DNA of 64,000 bases, taken from Planctomycetota bacterium. Lineage in GTDB: Bacteria > Planctomycetota > Phycisphaerae > Phycisphaerales > SM1A02. Shown here in pieces: positions 6,947 through 16,021 of the stretch. A program made the position numbers and the translations under genes. Within the stretch, counting starts at the first letter, position 1, and every line of letters starts with the position of its first letter. Under the pieces are notes generated by a model, which had not been told where the DNA came from, did no database searches, and was given only the letters and a program-made list of their open reading frames with translations. Location of the stretch: contig JADFFQ010000013.1 in assembly GCA_022568135.1 (NCBI GenBank), positions 1 to 64,000 on the forward strand, in the 5' to 3' direction.

Positions 6947-8482
6947 CTATCCATCCCACACCAGCACCGGGTTGCGGGCGGCGGCGACCTCGTCGGCCCG
7001 GCGGATTGGGGCGTCCGTCGGCGCTTCAGCCAGCGCCTTCGGATCACGCTCGATCTCCTGGGCGATCTGCAACATCACATCCACAAAGTGGTCAAGCGTG
7101 CGCTTGGATTCTGTATCGGTCGGTTCGACCATGAGACAGTCGCGCAGCGGCCAGTGCATCGTCGGCGGATGTATGTCATAGTCAACCATCCGCTTGGCGA
7201 TGTCGTTGAGCGAGACACCTTTCCCCAGCAAGCTCTTGGGCACAGTGACGAACTCGTGAGCACAGAAGCGGCCCTTTTGGGGATCGAAATAGGGCATCTC
7301 GTAGACATTGCACAGTCGGGCAGCCAGGTAATTCGCGCTGAGCACAGCTTTCTCCGCCACGTTGCGCAGCCCATCGGGCCCGCAGGCGGCGATATACGCC
7401 CAGCACCGCACCAGCACGCCGAATTGACTGGAAAAGCTACGCACCTTGCCAATGGATTTTGGACGGTCACGATCGAAGTAGAACGAACCGTCCTCGGCCA
7501 TCATCACCTGGGGCCCCGGCAGATACGGAGCGAGCTTGTCGCCGACGGCGATCGGTCCGGCCCCGGGACCGCCGCAGCCGTGGGGCGTCGAGAAGGTCTT
7601 GTGCGTGTTGAAGTGCATCACATCGGTGCCGAACTCCCCCGGGCGGGTCTTGCCAAGGATCGCGTTCATGTTGGCGCCGTCGAGATAGAGCAGGGCCCCG
7701 GCGTCGTGCATGATGTCGGCCGCCTCGCAGATCTTGGCGTCGAACAACCCGGCGGTGTTGGGGTTGGTGATCATGAACGCCGCAATGGTGTTCGCCCCAT
7801 GCTCATTGACGAGTCGGCGAAGGTCATCCAGGTCGGTGTACCCGTGGGCCGTCTTCACCGTGACCGCGTGGCAGGCGCACATCGTGCAACTTGCCGGGTT
7901 GGTGCCGTGGGCGCTGTCGGGCACGAGCACAATGTGGCGCTGGGGCTGGCCGATATCTTTGAAATACGCCCGGATGACCTTCAGCCCGGTGAACTCGCCA
8001 TGCGCACCCGCGGCCGGCTGGAGCGACACCTCGTCAAGCCCGGCGATCTCCTGGAGGAAGCACCGCGTTTCGTAGAGCAGCCGCAACGCCCCCTGGATCT
8101 GGTCGTCGTCCTGGAGCGGATGGAGTTGCGCAAATCCATCCAATGCCGCCGCCCACTCGTTGATCCGAGGATTGTGCTTCATCGTGCACGACCCGAGCGG
8201 ATAGAAATTGCCATCGACCGAGAAGTTGCGTTGCGAAAGATGCGTGTAGTGGGTCATCACATCGTGCTGGCCGACTTCGGGCAATTCAACAGGCGCACCG
8301 ATCAACTCCGGCGGTAGATCGACCCGCGGCACGTCCAGCGGCGGCAGATCGACCGCGCGCTGCCCCGGCACCGACTTCTCAAAGATCACCGGCTCCACCG
8401 GCCGATCGCCCCGTGCCAGGGGGCGAATCGACCTGGTGCCTGCTCTGGTTTTCTTGGGCCTGGTTTCCATGACGCTGGTCAC
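6947..8482 (-). CDS. gcvPB: Glycine dehydrogenase (decarboxylating) subunit 2
   Basis: C-terminal half of the P-protein of the glycine cleavage system, pairing with GcvPA to decarboxylate glycine on PLP and load H-protein lipoate. The PLP lysine lies in FNTHKTFSTPHGCGGPG; other signatures are NFSVDGNFYPLGSCTMKHNPR, PDSAHGTNPAS and MHWPLRDCLMVEPTDTESK. At 511 residues it is slightly longer than the usual 480-490 because of a basic N-terminal extension (METRPKKTRAGTRSIRP). The GTG at 8482 overlaps the gcvPA stop by four bases (GTGA); an ATG at 8470 is the alternative. gcvT and gcvH are not in the window. Confidence 0.95.
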   Translation of the reverse strand: MTSVMETRPKKTRAGTRSIRPLARGDRPVEPVIFEKSVPGQRAVDLPPLDVPRVDLPPELIGAPVELPEVGQHDVMTHYTHLSQRNFSVDGNFYPLGSCTMKHNPRINEWAAALDGFAQLHPLQDDDQIQGALRLLYETRCFLQEIAGLDEVSLQPAAGAHGEFTGLKVIRAYFKDIGQPQRHIVLVPDSAHGTNPASCTMCACHAVTVKTAHGYTDLDDLRRLVNEHGANTIAAFMITNPNTAGLFDAKICEAADIMHDAGALLYLDGANMNAILGKTRPGEFGTDVMHFNTHKTFSTPHGCGGPGAGPIAVGDKLAPYLPGPQVMMAEDGSFYFDRDRPKSIGKVRSFSSQFGVLVRCWAYIAACGPDGLRNVAEKAVLSANYLAARLCNVYEMPYFDPQKGRFCAHEFVTVPKSLLGKGVSLNDIAKRMVDYDIHPPTMHWPLRDCLMVEPTDTESKRTLDHFVDVMLQIAQEIERDPKALAEAPTDAPIRRADEVAAARNPVLVWDG

Positions 8483-9834
8483 GTGGCGAACTCCTCCAGC
8501 ACCTCGACCAGGGCATCCATTTCGTGCTTGGTACGCTGTTCGGTGACGGCGATGAGGAGGTCATTCTCGTCGCCGATGCGTCCCATTCGCCGGCCGTGGG
8601 GCGCGATCCCGGCCAGGATGCGCCGGCGCTTGGCCGCTTCGATGATCTGGGTGGCCGGCTTCGGGCACGTGACGCAGAACTCGTCGAAGAACGGCCCGTC
8701 GAACTTCAGCGCGTAGCCGTCCAGGGCCGTGATCTGCTCGGCCAGGTAGTGAGCCTTGTGATAGCACTGCTGGGCCATCTCCCGCAGGCCGTGTTTGCCC
8801 ATCACCGTCATGAACATCGTCGCCCGCAGCGCAAGCAGGCCCTGGTTGGTGCAGATGTTGGACGTAGCCTTGGCGCCGCGGATGTGCTGTTCGCGGGTCT
8901 GAAGTGTCAGGCAATAGGCCGCCCGGCCCTCGGCATCGGTCGTTCGTCCAATCAGCCGGCCGGGCATCTTCCGCATGAACTGATCTGCGGCAGCGAACAG
9001 GCCGAGGTAGGGCCCGCCCAGGCTCAGCGGCACGCCGAGCGGCTGGCCTTCACCGGCCGCGATGTCCGCAGAGCACTCGCCGGGCTTGCGGAGCAACGCA
9101 CAGGCAATCGGATTGAAGACCGCGATCGCACAGACGCCGTCTCGCTCATGGGCCGCGCCGAAACAGCCGTCCCAATCCTCGATCAGTCCCCAGACGTTGG
9201 GCGATTGGATCACGACACATGCGGCTTCGTCGTCGAGCTCCCGGCGCACCGTCTGGGCCGCGATGCGACCGCCTTCCGCAGGCAGCTCGACCAAATCCCC
9301 AGGCAGGTCTTGCAGGTATGTTCGCAGTACGGCCCGGTAGTCCGGATGAAGCGTCGAGGCGACGAGGACGCGCCGTTTGCCCGAATGATGCAGCGCCATC
9401 AGCACCGCCTCGGCGACTGCGGTAGCGCCCTCGTAGAGGCTCGCGTTGGCGATGTCCAAACCGGTCAGCCGGGCCACCTGGGTCTGAAACTCAAAGAACG
9501 CCTGGAGACTGCCTTGGGACGCCTCGGCCTGGTAGGGCGTGTAGGCGGTCAGGAACTCGCCGCGACCGGCCAACTGATCGATAAGCACCGGGCAGAAATG
9601 GTCATACGCCCCGCCGCCCATGAAGCAGACCATGTCGTGCGGGCCGTGGTTGTGGGCGGCCATCTCCGCCAGCTCTCGCTTCAGCTGGAGTTCCGACATG
9701 GCCGGGGGCAGATCGAGCGTGTCGTTGAATCGGATCTCTTTGGGAATCGCGGTGAAAAGCTGCTCGATGCCTTCGGCCCCGATCACCTCGAGCATCGCGG
9801 ACTGCTCATCGGGTGTGATCTGTGTGTAATCCAT
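8479..9834 (-). CDS. gcvPA: Glycine dehydrogenase (decarboxylating) subunit 1
   Basis: N-terminal half of the split P-protein, 451 residues as usual for the family. Visible motifs: YTQITPDEQSAMLEVIG at the N-terminus, MVCFMGGGAYDHFCPVLID, YTPYQAEASQGSLQAFFEFQ, the repeat SLYEGATAVAEA, and PLGVPLSLGGPYLGLFAA. The ATG at 9834 immediately precedes the conserved DYTQITPDE start, so the longer reading is rejected. It is translationally coupled to gcvPB. The 273-base upstream gap shared with the divergent peptidase gene shows no convincing glycine riboswitch. Confidence 0.95.
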   Translation of the reverse strand: MDYTQITPDEQSAMLEVIGAEGIEQLFTAIPKEIRFNDTLDLPPAMSELQLKRELAEMAAHNHGPHDMVCFMGGGAYDHFCPVLIDQLAGRGEFLTAYTPYQAEASQGSLQAFFEFQTQVARLTGLDIANASLYEGATAVAEAVLMALHHSGKRRVLVASTLHPDYRAVLRTYLQDLPGDLVELPAEGGRIAAQTVRRELDDEAACVVIQSPNVWGLIEDWDGCFGAAHERDGVCAIAVFNPIACALLRKPGECSADIAAGEGQPLGVPLSLGGPYLGLFAAADQFMRKMPGRLIGRTTDAEGRAAYCLTLQTREQHIRGAKATSNICTNQGLLALRATMFMTVMGKHGLREMAQQCYHKAHYLAEQITALDGYALKFDGPFFDEFCVTCPKPATQIIEAAKRRRILAGIAPHGRRMGRIGDENDLLIAVTEQRTKHEMDALVEVLEEFAT

Positions 9835-10107
9835 AGTGCGTGCGAGATCTGGCAGGGCTGGGGCGAGAGAGGGCGGCAACCGCTTCGGCAGCGCCTAGAC
9901 TCGACGGCCGAACAACATCGCCGCAGACTGCGAAGCGGCAACTATATTCGCTGCCCGCGCCGCGAGCAACGCAGCCGACACGTGATGCCGGCGAAGTGTG
10001 CCCGCACGTCGCTCCTCGGATCGCATATCGGCCGGGTTTCCTGCTACAGTCGTGATCAGGCCGGCAAGCTTCGACCGTTTGTTGCACCTGCGAAAGGACG
10101 GTCTCCC

Positions 10108-12168
10108 ATGGCGGACAATCATCGTCTCGTCCGATTCGTTGCCCTGACGGCGGCCGTGGTCTGGTTCGGTTTGACCGTTCGGGCCCAGGCAGGTCAGCCC
10201 GCCGAGCCGGCCGGCGCGGGCGAAACTGAATCGACGGCTCGGATCGTTGATGGTCCGGCCAATATCCGAAGCTTCGCCCCCGAGGAGTCGGCGGTCACGG
10301 TCAACGCCGCCGAGGTCAACCTGCGGCAGGTGTTTGAGGATCTCGGGCCGGATGCCACCCTTTGGTACCAGCACGTGCAGACGCTGGCCAACCCGTTCTT
10401 CGAGGGTCGGGCGCCGGGCACGCGCGGCGTTGAATTGGCGGCTCAATACATCGAGTTCTACTTCCGCACCTACGGGCTGGAACCTGCGTTCGGGGCCGGC
10501 GGGGAGCAACTCGGCGGCCCATCTGACGCCGCCCGGCAGAGCTATCGCCAGCCGTTTGACTTCAGCGTACGTGGCCGGCGCGTGCAGGTGGAGATCACCG
10601 AGGCGGTGCTGTCGATCGACGGCCCAGAGCTGGCTGATGGCGAGGATTTCATCGTGCTTGGGAATTCCGGCAGCGGCGCGGTCACGGCACCGCTGAGCTT
10701 CGTGGGATATGGCATCGACGAAGGACCCGATGAGTACACCAGCTTCGACGACGACACCGACCTGAGCGGACGCGTTGCGCTGCTGCTTCGCTACGAACCG
10801 CTCGATGAAGACGGCGCCAGCCGGTGGAGCACCGAGCGCTTCAGCCGGCAGGCGGGGATCGCCCGCAAGATGCGAAGTGTGGTTGAGCGCGGCGCCGCGG
10901 GCATCCTGCTGGTCAATCCGCCCGGGGCGATCCACGGCCGTGAGGGATTGGAGCCGATCGGCCGCAGCCGCGGGTTCGGCCCCGGCCTTGACATTCCGGC
11001 GATGCAGATCACGCCCCACGTCGCCGGCCGGCTGCTGCGGGACGCTGACGCGCTCGGCCGGGACCTGATGACGTGGCGGCGACTGGCCGATACCGGCGAG
11101 GTCCAGACCGTCCCTCTCAGTGACCTCGTACAGGTGACGATGGCGACCGCGGTTCAGCGCAAACGCGACCGCCGCGAGTCCGAAGCTGAGAACGTCGGAG
11201 GCATCCTTCCGGGCAAAGGCGATCTCGCCGATCAGTGGATCATCATCGGGGCTCATTTCGATCATGTCGGTGACGGATCACTGGGCGGAGTAAACCCGCG
11301 CAACCGCGGGCGACTTCACCCCGGTGCCGATGACAACGCCTCCGGAACGGCCGGCGTGCTGATTCTGGCCAGGAAGCTCTCCGAGGCCTACGCCGACGCT
11401 CCCGACGATGCAAACTTGCGTTCGGTGCTCTTCCTCACCTTCGGGGCCGAGGAGATGGGCCTGCACGGCTCACGCTATTTCGCAAACAATCCGACGATCC
11501 CCATCGAGAACATCGGCATTCTGCTCAACATGGACATGATCGGGCGGCTGCGCAGCCAGAACCTGTCGGTGATGGGAACGGAGACTGCTGCGGGTCTTCC
11601 AGAAATCCTTCAACCGCACTTTGAGGCCAGCGGATTGACGATCTCGGCCAATCCTGGCGGTAGCGGGCAGTCCGACGATGCGAGCTTCGACCGTGTTGAG
11701 GTGCCCGCGTTGCATTTCTTCACGGGCATGCACCCGGAGTACACTTCGCCGAGCGACCAGGCCTACACGGTCAACCCGGCGGGCGCCAGCGAGGTCCTCG
11801 ATCTGATGTTCGACATCGCCCAGGATCTCGCCACCCGGCCGGACCAGCTGGTCTACCAGGAGCCACCCGCCGGCCGCGGCCGGGATCGCGGCTACGCCTC
11901 CGTCCGGCTGGGCATTCGGCCCGGTATGGGCGAGGAGGCCCAGACCGGAGTGCTGGTCGACGCGGTCTCGCAAGGCACCAGCGCGGCCGATGCGGGAATG
12001 ATCCAAGGCGACATCATCGTGGCCTGGGGCGACCGGCCGATCGAAGGTCTGGGCGATCTGTTCGACCAGCTTCAGGCGCACAAGCCGGGCGACCAGGTGA
12101 AGATCACCGTTCTTCGAGACGCAAAGCGAGTCGTGCTCGACGTCACGTTGAAGTCGAGCGACGGATAG
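10108..12168 (+). CDS. Secreted M28-family peptidase with C-terminal PDZ domain
   Basis: 686 residues. A signal peptide (LVRFVALTAAVVWFGLTVRAQA) is followed by an M28 N-terminal region and a PA-like insertion (about 180-330, ending GILLVNPPGA...IPAMQIT). The di-zinc aminopeptidase core then shows AHFDHVG, HPGADDNASGTAG, FGAEEMGLHGS, NMDMIGR and a late His (LHFFTGMHPEYTSPSDQ). The last 95 residues (LGIRPGMG...DVTLKSSDG) are a PDZ domain, probably for docking peptides or partners. M28-PDZ fusions are common in planctomycetes and acidobacteria. ATG at 10108 opens the signal peptide; the very long open frame before it is antisense shadow of gcvPAB. Confidence 0.9.
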   Translation: MADNHRLVRFVALTAAVVWFGLTVRAQAGQPAEPAGAGETESTARIVDGPANIRSFAPEESAVTVNAAEVNLRQVFEDLGPDATLWYQHVQTLANPFFEGRAPGTRGVELAAQYIEFYFRTYGLEPAFGAGGEQLGGPSDAARQSYRQPFDFSVRGRRVQVEITEAVLSIDGPELADGEDFIVLGNSGSGAVTAPLSFVGYGIDEGPDEYTSFDDDTDLSGRVALLLRYEPLDEDGASRWSTERFSRQAGIARKMRSVVERGAAGILLVNPPGAIHGREGLEPIGRSRGFGPGLDIPAMQITPHVAGRLLRDADALGRDLMTWRRLADTGEVQTVPLSDLVQVTMATAVQRKRDRRESEAENVGGILPGKGDLADQWIIIGAHFDHVGDGSLGGVNPRNRGRLHPGADDNASGTAGVLILARKLSEAYADAPDDANLRSVLFLTFGAEEMGLHGSRYFANNPTIPIENIGILLNMDMIGRLRSQNLSVMGTETAAGLPEILQPHFEASGLTISANPGGSGQSDDASFDRVEVPALHFFTGMHPEYTSPSDQAYTVNPAGASEVLDLMFDIAQDLATRPDQLVYQEPPAGRGRDRGYASVRLGIRPGMGEEAQTGVLVDAVSQGTSAADAGMIQGDIIVAWGDRPIEGLGDLFDQLQAHKPGDQVKITVLRDAKRVVLDVTLKSSDG

Positions 12169-12205
12169 CCCCTGGGCAGCCGGCGAACGAGCGATTCCCC
12201 AAACA

Positions 12206-12233
12206 CACAGCGGGCCCGGTTGGACCCGCTGTG
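12206..12233. terminator. Hairpin between the M28 peptidase gene and rnpB
   Basis: cacagcggg (12206-12214) pairs exactly with cccgctgtg (12225-12233) over a ten-base loop. It lies after the peptidase stop (plus strand) and just past the 3' end of rnpB (minus strand), so it can end both transcripts. On the minus strand it is followed by GTTTGGGG rather than a true T run, so its intrinsic strength is uncertain. Confidence 0.5.
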
Positions 12234-12242
12234 CCCGGTCGT

Positions 12243-12668
12243 GTGTGGACATAAGCCGAATTCTGTTCCCGCCTGCGGCGGGCGGCGATCATTCGTCTAG
12301 GGCCGCCGTTGCCGGCGACCTCAAGCACGCTACCCGTCCTCATGCCACGGACCATGGTTCCCGAAAGCGAACTTCCGGTGGAGGACTGCTTGCGCTTGCA
12401 CCCGGTGGGGTTTGCCGTGCCCCGGCTGTCACCAGCCGAGCGGTGCGCTCTTACCGCACCATTTCACCCTTACCTCCCCGCAATGAGCTGAGGCGCCGCG
12501 AGAAACACGACGACACAGAACTTCCGGGGGTCGGCGGTGTGTTTTCTGTGGCACTTTCCCTAGCTCCGCGACCAAGAGCCGGTGGGCGTTACCCACCACC
12601 GTGTCCTGCGGTGTTCGGACTTTCCTCCGCCGCCGGTTACCCCGCGACGGCGATCGTCTGTCCACGCA
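12243..12668 (-). ncRNA. rnpB: RNase P RNA, bacterial type A
   Basis: Catalytic RNA that matures tRNA 5' ends. Read on the minus strand, the hallmark blocks are in order: GAGGAAAGTCCGAACACC (complement of about 12608-12627), GGGTAACGCCCACC soon after, GGTGCGGTAAGAGCGCACCG (complement of 12441-12460), and at the 3' end ACAGAATTCGGCTTATG (complement of about 12250-12266). The first and last bases pair as helix P1 (GTGGACAG with TGTCCAC), which sets ends near 12668 and 12243 within a few bases. The length of about 426 nt fits type A with extended helices. Confidence 0.96.
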
Positions 12669-12731
12669 GTCATTGTAGCGGTCAGCGATCAACTGTCAGC
12701 CACCAGTGGAAAATCAATGGGGGAGAGTTGG

Positions 12732-12767
12732 AAGCTGAACGCTGATAGCTGAATGCTGATGGCTCCC
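12732..12767. repeat. AGCTGAANGCTGAT-type short tandem repeats
   Basis: Between rnpB and the next gene, words of the form agctgaacgctgat, agctgaatgctgat follow each other, with a related gcggtcagcgatcaactgtcag just before (about 12680-12700). This looks like dispersed low-complexity intergenic repeat material. A similar cgctaaccgctgacc stretch occurs near 6929-6944. No function is evident. Confidence 0.4.
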
Positions 12768-12781
12768 GTACACTACCCGCC

Positions 12782-13738
12782 ATGTCATCCACAGTGCGGC
12801 TTATCGCCTGGATCGAGCCCGGGCAGGAAGAGCTCATTCGAGATGCCGTGAGGTGCGGCGGATTCGAGCTGGCCGCGGTGGGATCATACGACACGGCTGC
12901 GGGGGTCAGCCTCAGCGAATCGCTCGAAACGAATCGAGTCGCCACCTTGCGCGAGGCAGTCCTCCAGGACGATGCGGGCCTGCTGTGGCTGGCGGCGGGC
13001 CGGCGGATCGAACCGGATGAACGGCGACTCATTCGTGAGGCCGGCTTGCTTACCATTACCAGCGAACCAATGCCCGGTTCCGTTGCCGAGGTGCTGTCCG
13101 ATCCCCGTGAGGCCGTCACCGCCCGATTCGTGCCGCTGATGCGACAAAGCCCCGGCTATCGCGCCGCCCGCGAGGTGTTTGAGCAATTCGGTCAACGGCA
13201 GTGCGTCAACATCTTTCTGGGCAGCGCTCCGGGCCAGGGCTCGCTGTTTGGGCGCCTCTTCGACGCGATGGACCTGGCCCAGACCCTGTGCGGATCAATC
13301 GAGATGCTGGATGCAGCACTGTGCGGGGAGATGTCCGGCGTCCCCGAGACGCTTGGCGGGCTTCACGGCCATCTCACCTTGAACATGCGGTTCTCGGACA
13401 ACCGTTGCGCGTGCGCGGCTGTGAGCGATCAGGCCGGCGGATGGTTTCGGGCGATCACGCTCCTGGGCGAAGGCGGCTGCGTCCGGATTGAAGACGATGG
13501 TTTCAACTGGACCGCACCTGATGGCCACACGATCGATTCACACCGGGAGCCGCAGTTGCTCAGTCCCGGTGAGCTGGTTGCGATGCAAGTTCGGCGCCTG
13601 CTGGACCATCTCGATGCGACCGATCCGCCGCCGGACGAGGCCGGCATCTTGACCTTGTGTGAAGCGGCCCGGCTCAGTTGCCGCACCGGCCAGGGCGAAG
13701 TCCCTCGCAAGATGTTGGAGATGCTCAGGCGGCCATAG
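12782..13738 (+). CDS. Divergent Gfo/Idh/MocA-like protein (tentative)
   Basis: 318 residues, weakly recognised. The middle of the N-terminal half (DAGLLWLAAGRRIEPDERRLIREAGLLTITSEPMPG) resembles the end of an oxidoreductase Rossmann domain, where a substrate is 'seen' and then an EKP-like motif follows; here it is SEPMPG. The part from about 195 (LGGLHGHLTLNMRFSDNRCA...GEGGCVRIEDDGFNW) resembles the C-terminal substrate domain. The dinucleotide-binding GxGxxG is missing at the N-terminus, so a catalytically dead or structural paralogue is possible. The start ATG at 12782 is the first in frame. Its last 14 bases overlap the convergent DUF418 gene. Confidence 0.6.
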   Translation: MSSTVRLIAWIEPGQEELIRDAVRCGGFELAAVGSYDTAAGVSLSESLETNRVATLREAVLQDDAGLLWLAAGRRIEPDERRLIREAGLLTITSEPMPGSVAEVLSDPREAVTARFVPLMRQSPGYRAAREVFEQFGQRQCVNIFLGSAPGQGSLFGRLFDAMDLAQTLCGSIEMLDAALCGEMSGVPETLGGLHGHLTLNMRFSDNRCACAAVSDQAGGWFRAITLLGEGGCVRIEDDGFNWTAPDGHTIDSHREPQLLSPGELVAMQVRRLLDHLDATDPPPDEAGILTLCEAARLSCRTGQGEVPRKMLEMLRRP

Positions 13739-15209
13739 GCGAAGTCGTCTCCCTGCGTCGCAGCACCGGCTGCGGCTTGAGGTAGGTCAGCGACCGCCAC
13801 AGCCACTCGAACGGGCCGATCGTGAACACGCGCAGCCACAGGACGCTCAGCACCATCTGCACCGCGTAGATTCCTACGACCAGCGCGAGCTGCTGGGGCC
13901 GTGACACCTCGTTGAACCACCCCAAGCCCCACCAGTACATGAGGTATGTGGCGATGATCGTCTGAAGAAGGTAGTTGCTCAGAGCGGTCCGCCCGACACA
14001 CGAGAACGCGTAGGTGAGCCATCGCAGCAACCCGGCTTGAACAATCAAGGTGAGCGCGCCGACATAGCCGAGGCACAGCGCCAGGCTGGAGATGTTGTGA
14101 ATCACTTCGGCGCCGGCCTGCGTCCAGCCGAGTTCGTAGCCCGAATGGTAGTACGACCACACCAGCCACAGCTCGCCGGGTACGCCGATCGTGAGCCCCA
14201 AGATACAAAACGCCCAATGCCAACGCCGCCGTTCAGCGGCAAAGAAGTTGAGCTTCATCAACGCCATGCCCAGCAGGAACATTCCAGCCACTCGGAAGCC
14301 GAAGCCGCTCAGGATACCCACGAACACAAGCATCACCCCGAACGTGATCGCGCGCATCAGCAGCGTGACCGACATCGGCCCCTCTTTGTAAGCGATGACT
14401 CCCGCTTCGACCCATGCGGGGTCGCCGGGCTGCCATGTTGACGCCTCTAGCGCAGCGACAAACCGATCCCACCGGTCGTCGGCCTCGTCTTCGAGTGAAT
14501 CATCGGCTGCCGCATCCGAGGCGGGTGATTCAACCGCGAGCTCGGTTTCGTCGGATGGCTCCGCAGATTCAACCGCTTCGACCTCCGCCGCATCTTGAGA
14601 CGGTGGCTGGAAGATCACACCGAGCGCCGCAGACCCTCCAGCAAAGAGCACCGAAAGGGCAATCGCTCCGGCCGCCAGCGCCATCAGCGCCGTGGGCGCC
14701 AGCTTTCGCAGCAGCAGCACCAGCAAGGCGACAATTGAATAGATGAACAGAATGTCGCCGTACCACAGCAGCAAGCCGTGGGCCAAGCCGAACAGCATCA
14801 ACAAAACAGTTCGGCGAAGGTAGACCGGCACGAACGGCCGCCCTCGCTGTTCGGCTCGGCCCATCTGGATGACCAGCCCCACGCCAAACAGTAGCGAGAA
14901 CAGCGACACGAACTTGTATTCGAAGATGGCCCGAACGATCGCGTGGCTGATCTGATCGGCTGGCGGCACATCCGCGATGGATCCATGGTCGATTATCTTC
15001 GCCAACGGCATGGCGAAGAAGGCGATGTTGACCATGAAGATGCCGAAGATCGCGAAGCCGCGCAGCACATCGAGTGTGACAATGCGCTCCGGCTCCTGTA
15101 CGGGTCCGAGCGGTCGAGGGCTGACGGCGGGTGGTGGCGGCTCGGTCGGCGGGGTCAAGGCGCCGGCCGTCTGCCCGACTTGGTTATCTGGGTCCAGCTC
15201 GTCGTTCAC
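13725..15209 (-). CDS. DUF418-family polytopic membrane protein
   Basis: 494 residues. The N-terminal part has the family opening VTLDVLRGFAIFGIFMVNI and several helices, with the basic FVPVYLRRTVLLMLFGLAHGLL. The C-terminal DUF418 domain holds AFSCVGRTALSNYLLQT and ends in GPFEWLWRSLTY. Between the two lies an acidic, low-complexity stretch (about residues 215-275, many Glu, Asp, Ala and Ser), unusual for the family and probably an exposed loop. Relatives (YeiB-type) are poorly characterised acyltransferase-3-like membrane proteins. GTG at 15209 has an AGGAGGAG upstream; no close ATG fits. Confidence 0.85.
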   Translation of the reverse strand: MNDELDPDNQVGQTAGALTPPTEPPPPAVSPRPLGPVQEPERIVTLDVLRGFAIFGIFMVNIAFFAMPLAKIIDHGSIADVPPADQISHAIVRAIFEYKFVSLFSLLFGVGLVIQMGRAEQRGRPFVPVYLRRTVLLMLFGLAHGLLLWYGDILFIYSIVALLVLLLRKLAPTALMALAAGAIALSVLFAGGSAALGVIFQPPSQDAAEVEAVESAEPSDETELAVESPASDAAADDSLEDEADDRWDRFVAALEASTWQPGDPAWVEAGVIAYKEGPMSVTLLMRAITFGVMLVFVGILSGFGFRVAGMFLLGMALMKLNFFAAERRRWHWAFCILGLTIGVPGELWLVWSYYHSGYELGWTQAGAEVIHNISSLALCLGYVGALTLIVQAGLLRWLTYAFSCVGRTALSNYLLQTIIATYLMYWWGLGWFNEVSRPQQLALVVGIYAVQMVLSVLWLRVFTIGPFEWLWRSLTYLKPQPVLRRRETTSPMAA

Positions 15210-15265
15210 TTCACACCTGCTCCTCCTGTTGAACGACCGTGTGTCCCATTAGTTGGAAACCGTCT

Positions 15266-15949
15266 CTAACGATTCAACATCCACGCAAGAATCGCTGGCG
15301 TATCTGAGAGATCGTCCACAAGCAGCTCGGGCTCGTGCGCGGCAAGTTCGCTTGCACAACACATCCCCGTCGCGACCGCCAGGCAACGACATCCGCTCGC
15401 CTTGGCGCAATCGATGTCATGGGGTGTATCGCCAACGATCAGAACGTCTCGGGGCTCGATAGAATGGCCGTAGTTCGCTGCGTACTGCGTCATGGCCAGG
15501 CACGGCAGCTCACGCCGATGGGCTCCGTCGATACCCCAGACGGCAATGGCGAACACCTCCGGATCGAGTCCAGCCGCCTTGATCTTCATTCGCCCGGTCT
15601 CGGGATAGTTGCCGGTCAACAGCCCCACCGTCACCTGATCAAGATCAGCCAGGGCGTCCAAGAGTCGCGCCACGCCCGGCAAGAGCGTGACCGTTTGGTC
15701 TGCCCGCAGCCGCGCGGCGAGATGACGAGCATAAGCGGCACGAAAACGATCGTGATGCGCGCCAGGGTCAGCCAGGCCGTTCGCTTTGGCCGCATCGGCC
15801 CAGATCAACGGGTCAATGCGCCCGGCGATCTCTACACCATCGAAGGTGAACGCGTCGCCGAAGAGCTCCCGCGCCGCATCGAGCATAGCTTTGGAGCCCG
15901 CGCGTTGTGTGAGCAGCAGGGTCCCGTCAATGTCGAACAGGATGAGCAC
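15266..15949 (-). CDS. HAD-superfamily phosphatase, phosphoglycolate-phosphatase-like
   Basis: 227 residues with the four HAD motifs: FDIDGTLL (nucleophile Asp), LLTGNYPETG (Thr), a Lys following in the MKIKAAGL region, and VGDTPHDIDCAKASG (acidic pair). The cap domain (residues 18-85) is of the small helical type. Likely a soluble phosphomonoesterase of the Gph/PpaX kind, substrate unknown. The likely start is GTG at 15949, since the nucleophile strand begins directly with it. The BIME-type repeat at 15958 lies right upstream. Confidence 0.83.
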   Translation of the reverse strand: MLILFDIDGTLLLTQRAGSKAMLDAARELFGDAFTFDGVEIAGRIDPLIWADAAKANGLADPGAHHDRFRAAYARHLAARLRADQTVTLLPGVARLLDALADLDQVTVGLLTGNYPETGRMKIKAAGLDPEVFAIAVWGIDGAHRRELPCLAMTQYAANYGHSIEPRDVLIVGDTPHDIDCAKASGCRCLAVATGMCCASELAAHEPELLVDDLSDTPAILAWMLNR

Positions 15950-15957
15950 GGCACGAT

Positions 15958-15984
15958 AATAGCCTCACCCGGAAGGGCGAGGGG
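15958..15984. repeat. AATAGCC palindromic repeat, copy 2
   Basis: aatagcctcacccggaaggg with the palindrome cacccggaagggcg and a G-rich end; differs by one base from the copy at 16531-16557 and is the reverse complement of 6877-6902 with one change. It sits between the divergent HAD and zinc-ribbon genes, in their shared upstream region. Confidence 0.6.
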
Positions 15985-16021
15985 TTGGCCGCTCGCTGCG
16001 TGACAGGTACCCTGATGTTCG

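Noticed and set aside
8524-10107. Very long open frame in front of the M28 peptidase
   Set aside because: It is antisense to gcvPB/gcvPA, has shadow composition (Arg/Gln/His-rich), and the signal peptide begins at 10108.
9835-10107. Glycine riboswitch upstream of gcvPA
   Set aside because: I looked on the minus strand for the conserved tandem aptamer blocks and found none convincing.
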